Positions 58,279 to 64,000 of a stretch of 64,000 nucleotides of DNA are shown piece after piece. The position numbers were made by a program, and so were the translations under genes. The notes beneath the pieces were generated by a model. The model ran no database searches. It saw only the letters and a program-made list of their open reading frames with translations, and was not told the origin of the DNA. Source of the stretch: Poecilobothrus nobilitatus. Lineage: Eukaryota; Arthropoda; Insecta; Diptera; Dolichopodidae. The stretch is taken from the NCBI GenBank assembly GCA_947095535.1, contig OX352772.1, positions 52,223,445 through 52,287,444 of the forward strand, in the 5' to 3' direction. Numbering within the stretch: position 1 is the first letter of the stretch; each line of letters starts with the position of its first letter.

Positions 58279-59510
58279 AATAACTATATAATACAAAAAT
58301 AGTTCAAAGTTTGAGTTTCTTTTACAGAGTAAACTACTCTTTTTAGTCGAAAAATCGCAACCTAACTACACCAACCTTTGAGAAAGAGTGTATAGAAGTA
58401 AATACAATTTTTTTTGCCAACTATTGTCAACTCTTCTCAAAGTTTCAAATATTGTATATGTATGTATATAATTCTCCTAATTCAAAACTCGCATATGCAT
58501 ATATCTAAATATTCTGTAAAAGGTGTATAATCCTGATTTTGAATTCAATTCTAAAATCCCTCCCAAAATCCCTGACAATAGGAGTATTACTTACATATAT
58601 ACATATTTTGGAAAAAGTATATAACCCTGATTTTGTAACCAACTCTAAAATCCCTCCCAATTCAGAATCTCGCACATATATGTGTACATATTAGTAAATT
58701 TTCTTACAAATTTCATAAGTTAATTATTTATTTTTAAATTTATTATTTTTTATATATTTATTTATAAATAATTATTAACTTGTATATTATTTTAAAAATA
58801 TTGCAGCAAATAAATACATACATCCTTAACAAAAATGGCTTTTCTTGATACTATATTCAAATTTCAATTATTTGACATTTCAATGCGTAAAGAAAGCGAA
58901 AAAAATCAAAAGTTAAGCATCTTTTTTGACGACTGCGTATATTGTGGACACTTTAATCCGATTTTAATACATTTAACTCTACTTGGACAGTTCTATGTTT
59001 GTAGAGGCCGTACAGGCCATCATGAGGGTGTGCACAGTACAATAATGCATTGTAGATACAGACAGGGTAGTAAAATAGTATAAACAAGTGTTAATGAACG
59101 TAATTTTGTTTTTCCAGGTAGTTGTTTTAAACGTCTACACCCTCTTTCTGTAAGTCTCTCGAACGAAGTGAATGAGAACGATATCGCGTCATGTCTACAA
59201 GTTTAGGTACTTTCCATTTTCTGTAAGACGCGCGATGAAACAGTTTGTTATGTTGGTAGTACTTATTTAAAAAACAAAAATTTAATTTGATTAGTATGAA
59301 ATTTGTGTTTTTGACTCTTGTTTTAAATTAGAAAATTGAATAAAGAAAATTTATGTTTACTTTATAAAGGTAATTATTATTTTTATCAAGTAATTTAATT
59401 ATTACTAAGTATTGCTTACGTTAAAAATATTTTCATTCATATCTTTTGAATATTGCGGTTATAGTTTTTTTTCATTTTAACAAATTTAACAATTTTTTTA
59501 TCTAAAAAAA
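58279..59510. other. Intergenic with a ~230-bp dispersed repeat and one doubtful small frame
   Basis: At 58470-58690 lie copies of the ~100-bp unit; 58475-58605 is close to the inverse of 29215-29365 inside the nested element. An 82-codon frame with a good start context (AAAAATGG at 58835) ends at 59083; it contains a few Cys/His residues, matches nothing I know, and lies in repeat-rich DNA, so I do not call it a gene. Confidence 0.5.
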
Positions 59511-59511
59511 A

Positions 59512-59760
59512 GTAACTAATAGAAAGCAAATTGAGCCTTTGGTGACGTTAATGGAAAATAATCCCAACATGGCAAGGGGTTTTAGTGGATTTGACAGTAA
59601 TAAATTGGAATACGGACGAAAATTGAAAGAACTTGAATGACTCAATAATTTCGGACCGCTAACATCAATGCTGTCTCGTATATTTTTCCACATTACATTT
59701 CTTTGTCCTCAGAAGAATCAGAACCATGTAACAAAAAGGAGCTCATCCTTTATTTTACCT
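59512..59760 (+). pseudogene. Decayed Myb/SANT-like DNA-binding domain
   Basis: From 59517 the frame reads TNRKQIEPLVTLMENNPNMA followed by RGFSGF and, after a TGA (about 59638), LNNFGPLTSML. This resembles the N-terminal Myb/SANT-like (Zeste/FSBA-type) domain (pattern: ...QIE.LV.FME.NP.LA.G......LW..L...LN..GP...) found in many insect regulatory proteins and Harbinger-associated proteins. The conserved Trp positions are lost and a stop interrupts the domain. No intact downstream part follows. Family assignment is from pattern memory, moderate confidence. Confidence 0.5.
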
Positions 59761-61060
59761 TTAGCATTAAAGAAAAACAATATTACAATAAATTTCTCCA
59801 AAAATATTTATTTCTTAATCTTTTCTTAATAATCAAAATAAAAAATCTATATTGATCCTACACAAATTTTGAAGCGACTGAATAATGGCTATCGCGTCGC
59901 AGGTAAATAGAAATACTATACTCGATAAATTTGACATTTCATTCCTCTCAATTTGAAAAGATAGCAGAAATGACATTAGTCGCTTCAGCGTTTCTAGTCG
60001 TCTGATGCAACTTAGAGAAAGAGGCAATTTAGGGTCATTGAATTTAGCAACTTATTTGCAATTGTCATCAACGTTTTAGAAGAGAAAACCAACGATTTAA
60101 ATATTTTTTTATTTGTTTGCTTAAATTTATTAAAAAAAATTAGCATGTTATACATGGCGTACATGAAGCAATTCGGTACCACTTATTTTTATTTTAAACT
60201 ATGAATCTTCTTAGACAAAAAAGAAGTTAAAAATAAAAAGACGTTTGCAATAATTTTTGCCTTTTCGAAAAAGTTTTAGAATTCGTCAGACGGGTCAAAA
60301 ATTTTTTGGTTTTTTTTTTTTTTTTATCAACGACCTATTGCTATTATTGGTATAGCAAATAATTATAACAGTCAACATCCAGTTTTTGCCCATTTAGAAA
60401 AATATTTAATTTTATTGTTGTTTCTAAAATAAAATTCTGCCGCTGCCCTCTGCGAAGTTCTATTTCTTGTATAGATTTAGAGTGCATTACGTTTTTTTAC
60501 TACCAAGAATGTTAGAGTTACTCTATGACAGATAAAGCCGTTTTGAAATGACCGCAGTCAATTAACTCTATGAACATCACAATTAGTGTTTCGAAATCAA
60601 CAATTGAATTAGCAGTTAACTTTTTTAATTATGTTTATTTTATTTGTTTTTTTGTATGTTTTATTCTGGTTTTATCCTAATTTATTATAACATTCTTTTA
60701 CACACAATTATTTACAAAATTTGTATTTTTAATCGTTGTTATTTGTGAATTTTGCATTAAAATTAATTTTAACATAAATGTATTCAAAACATTTGGTAAT
60801 GTTATAAATAAATAATAATAGTGCTAGGTTTTTAATTATTTTTAAAATAGTTTAATTTTTATTTTCAATCATATTTTATTCTTCACGCATAAAATTGAGT
60901 GTATTCTTCTCATTATTTATATTATATTCTCATTATATACTTAAAGAATAAGAAGCATTATGTATTTGTTTTTTCCAGTTTTAGAAATTTATTTATTTTA
61001 TTGCAGTTTTGGTTTTGCCTACACAGCAAATTTCGGTTTCTACTGATTGATTTGATTCCA
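59761..61060. other. Intergenic with a repeat fragment
   Basis: A partial copy of the dispersed repeat lies at about 60505-60620 (CTATGACAGATAAAG, GTTTCGAAATC). No gene recognised. Confidence 0.45.
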
Positions 61061-61612
61061 TTATGTTTCCGTTTGGGTTGGGTCCGAATAGTTTATTTCT
61101 CCAATCACTTGAACAAATTTATTAATTTCTAAATTTATAGCGCTATCGAATTCATAATTTGTATCAAAAACAATGCTTTCTATTGAAAATTCTTCCATTA
61201 TATCAGGTGAATTTGGAACATTTTTTAAATTATTTATTTTTGATTTACAAATTTTACTTTTTTGCAAATTTAATGTCGGCACCCAATCCACATTGTTAAG
61301 ATCAAGAATTTTTGCCGGCTCTCCTAAAGATATATAAATAATTTAGACAAACACGTTTGTTTGTTTAAAAAGGCTTTAATTACCACTCATAAAATGATCG
61401 GAACAAACCACACAATATTTAGTTAGCAAGTTATTATTTCGTATTGCTGAACCCTTTATAGCGATTTTCCATTTTTTTTGTCTAAGACGTGACAGTTTCT
61501 CCAGTTTGGTGCACGATTTTAACAATTTCGGAAAACGAAACAAACGTATTTTATTTCTTATATTTTTTTTGTTTTCGCAACATTCAATAAAACACTTTCT
61601 TTGATTAAACAT
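61061..61612 (-). CDS. Short THAP-domain protein, two exons
   Basis: Minus-strand exons 61612-61384 and 61323-61061 join in frame across a 60-bp GT-AG intron (492 nt, 163 aa). The N-terminus is a THAP zinc-finger DNA-binding domain: KCFIECCENK supplies the first C-x-C pair, then FRFPK, RLRQKKWKIAI, and CVVCSDHFMSG with the Cys/His end of the C2CH site. Exon 2 continues EPAKILDLNNVDWVPTLNL, the conserved end of the domain. The remaining ~65 residues are acidic and of unknown function. THAP domains occur in transcription regulators and in P-element-type transposases; with no transposase domain here, it could be a domesticated or truncated derivative. The intron splits the domain just before its last part. 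Confidence 0.8.
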
Positions 61613-61945
61613 TTTTATTATAATAATTTATTCTTATTACCGCAAATAATTTTATTTTGATGATAGAAATGTCAAAACGTATATTTGACATTTAAGTCTT
61701 TATGAATGAGAGCAGAGAGGATAAGATAGTACGCAAAAAATTGCTTTTCAGTATCTTATATTTTCATATAAAAAATAGTTGCCAAAAATACATTTTGACA
61801 TTTCTATCATCAAAACAAAATTATTTGCTCGTTGCTGTAATAAGAATATTTAATATACATACATAGGATTTGGGAATTTTAATTTTAATTATTATAAAAA
61901 TCTTTAATCAAGGAATGTGTTTTATTGAATATTGCGAAAACAAAA
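61555..61945. repeat. Imperfect palindrome: inverted duplication of the THAP gene 5' end
   Basis: The left arm (about 61555-61688) covers the first THAP codons and the 5' flank; the right arm (about 61787-61945) is its inverse. Shared blocks include AAATAATTTT.TTTTGATGAT, AGAAATGTCAAAA and, in the coding part, TTTTCGCAA.ATTCAATAAA. The spacer is about 100 bp. In the right arm the plus strand would read FNQGMCFIEYCENK, but the start codon has changed from ATG to ATC and the frame is lost soon after. Confidence 0.85.
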
Positions 61946-63903
61946 ACAAAATTACTTGTAAACAAATTACAAAGAGGTAATTTAAAAAAGTTCCAGTTTT
62001 ACCTGTAATAATAAAACAATAAATAAAAAACGTTCTTTTCAACATGAATAATGAACTTGGTAGCAGTATATACATATTTAAAAAATCTCGTAAGTAATTC
62101 TCGCATTTCATAATTTATACATAGTAAGTAATTTTCGCGTTTGGCACTTGAATTTGTATATAGGAATTACGATGCGAAAAAAGTTAAAAGTTAGGCATTT
62201 CTACCATAACTTCCCAAATATAGCGTTGTCATTGTAATTACTTTCATGCAATTTAATATATTTTAAATTTACTTTGATATTTAATAAGTCGTTCCGTTTA
62301 AAAGGGGAGCAAGAACGTAACGTCCATTCTAGATGTAGAATTATTGCTAGGAGCAATGTCAACTTTTAAGTCGATTTTTCGGTATTTCATTCAGTACTTA
62401 CTACTTATTTTGCAACGACGAACGCACTTCTTTATTTCAAATCAATATTGTGAATGATTAACAGCGTTGCCGTTCAGCTGAATTCTTAATAAAAAAATAT
62501 AAATAACCTAAGTAAGAAACATACTAGTAAATTTATTTGTACAAAAAAATGTTTCTTTTTTTAAATATAAAAATGTATTTGTTAGATAAAATATACAAAA
62601 CATTACATTAATTAAAAATAAAATTGTTTTAGCATGAAGATTTTAATAGATTTTGAAGGATATAACGGATATTTAATAAAACTTTATATAAATATTTATA
62701 AATTTTATACCAAAAAAGACTAAGCAAAGTCTAATTAAATAATTTGTCTATAAGATAATATTAATAAAATAAATCTTATGCATAAAAATTATTAGTGAAC
62801 ATATGTAAATCGAATAACTTTTCTAAAAAAATTAAAACAAACAAAATAAAACTTTTTTATTAATCATATACATACGTATTTAGTTTGATGTTTTGAAAAA
62901 TTAAAATGAATTTAAATATTTAAGAAAAATGTAAGTTTTTTACTTAACGTGCGAATGCACTACAACGAAAGAAGTAAATATACTTCAATAATTACAACTT
63001 TGGTAAGCCATTCTATAAATTAAAAAAAGCCGTCATAATGACACTTAGACCTGCCGCACTCATCCCTATTCTAAAATCTTAAAAAGTTAAAATTGCAATA
63101 AAAGAAGTTTGTTAATTTTATTCGTAGTAATTTTTTTTTTATAATTTTTTGATTAAAGGAACGAAAAATTGTCTGCAAATTAATTAATAAATAAAAAACA
63201 ATTATAAGAATTTAAACAAAAAAACATTAAAGTAAATGCGAATTTTATAAATAAAAAAAGATGTTGTGAGAAATTTTGTATAAACAAATCCAGAAATCCG
63301 ATCGGAGTTTAGTTTAAAAAATTTACCATTATTTAAGCTTTATATTACATAAAGCATAGGTAAAGTAAAATAAATATAATTTTTTGAAAACTTTTTTTTT
63401 TGATTTAAATGGATTATACTTAAAATAAAAGTTAATTATGTGAATTGTCTCATTGAATTTGAATCACTTATTTACTATTTTCGAGTATGAGAAATATTTG
63501 TCACCTATGCCATTGACCGGACATTTGCATTTGTTTAGGAACATCACAAGTGTTAATATACTTACAAATATCTATATATATAAAATTAACAAGGAAGTAA
63601 AAAATAAAAAAAAAATGTGTCGAAAATTACCTTAAATTATTTTTAGTAGCATTGATTAATAAAAAGAAAATTTATTTTTTATTTTGTATTACGTATCAAA
63701 TAAATTTTGTCTGAGCTGTGTAATCTTAATACTTATTTTCAATGACAGCTAATACGCCTGAACTAAAATTTTCATCCCCCTTGGCCTTAAAAACTAACTA
63801 CCAATAAATTCACGGAATTTAATTTACTTCAATTTTTAAAAGTGTGAATGTAATTAAAGAAATAACAAAATTGTTGTAAATTTTTTTCTTTTAATCCATA
63901 GTT
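61946..63903. other. Intergenic, upstream of DCAF7
   Basis: AT-rich, no gene recognised. A possible 3' splice site (TTAATCCATAG, ending 63901) two bases before the DCAF7 ATG suggests a 5' UTR intron reaching into this region. Confidence 0.45.
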
Positions 63904-64000
63904 ATGTCATCCACCGCTAGCAAACGTAAAGAAATTTATAAATATTTGGCACCATGGCCTTTGTACTCGATGAATTGGAGTGTACGTCCCGATAAGAGAT
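63904..64000 (+). CDS. wap: DCAF7/WDR68 (wings apart) WD40 protein, N-terminus, cut by window edge
   Basis: The ATG at 63904 starts a frame that runs off the window after 32 codons. After a short variable start (MSSTAS) it reads KRKEIYKY, then APW, and [11 protein letters not shown], the almost invariant N-terminus of DCAF7. This is a seven-bladed WD40 adaptor that binds DYRK1A/HIPK2-type kinases and the DDB1-CUL4 ubiquitin ligase. Only the first ~10% is present. A likely splice acceptor directly before the ATG suggests that this is the second exon of the mRNA. Confidence 0.93.
   Translation, partial: MSSTASKRKEIYKYLAPWPLYSMNWSVRPDKR

Noticed and set aside
58835..59083. 82-codon frame with good Kozak context
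   Set aside because: No family similarity recognised and no flanking exons; composition is like nearby repeats. Left as a note only.

Overview
The window is a very AT-rich piece of animal nuclear DNA, most likely from an insect and probably a dipteran. The evidence is small spliced host genes with GT-AG introns, a gypsy-group (errantivirus-like) retroelement with an env gene, and an interspersed repeat carrying a GGAC microsatellite of a kind common in flies. There are no operons or bacterial genes. Host exons lie almost entirely in the right half; the left half is mostly transposable elements and AT-rich spacer.

Left part (1-35,000). Positions 1 to about 6,050 hold the 3' three quarters of an env-bearing Ty3/gypsy element: the end of gag, intact pol, intact env, polypurine tract and 3' LTR. 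AT-rich spacer follows, with a short element at 8,472-8,932 that has 9-bp target duplications. A Helentron/DINE-like element (13,618-16,068) carries about 13 tandem copies of a ~147-bp unit. From 16,858 to 22,234 there is a ~2.1-kb direct duplication; a dead Tc1/mariner-type transposon sits exactly at the junction and each copy contains the same short inverted-repeat element. A tRNA-derived SINE and a tRNA-like sequence follow. At 26,756-29,914 there are two nested Mutator-like elements, each with a perfect 9-bp target duplication; the outer one contains a GC-rich island very unlike its surroundings. A decayed non-LTR retrotransposon end and two small repeat structures complete this part.

Right part (36,000-64,000). 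In order: nucleoporin Nup35 (+), the GID8/TWA1 subunit of the GID/CTLH ubiquitin ligase (-), an SLC35E1-type transporter (+), protein disulfide isomerase A3/ERp60 (-, intronless), a head-to-head pair of glycine N-acyltransferase-like GNAT genes (- and +), a decayed Myb/SANT-like domain, a short THAP-domain gene (-) whose 5' end is duplicated as a palindrome, and the first exon of DCAF7/WDR68 (wap) running off the right edge. Exons were assigned by hand from reading frame, splice-site consensus and family similarity. Frames close exactly across every intron in Nup35, GID8, SLC35E1, the two GLYAT-like genes and the THAP gene.

The host genes are unrelated housekeeping functions (nuclear pore, ubiquitin ligase, membrane transport, ER folding, acyl conjugation, WD40 scaffold) and show no shared pathway. 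What is unusual here is the transposon structure: the nested 9-bp-duplication elements with their GC-rich insert, the 147-bp central tandem repeats, the transposon at a segmental-duplication junction, and the palindromic duplication of a THAP gene start.
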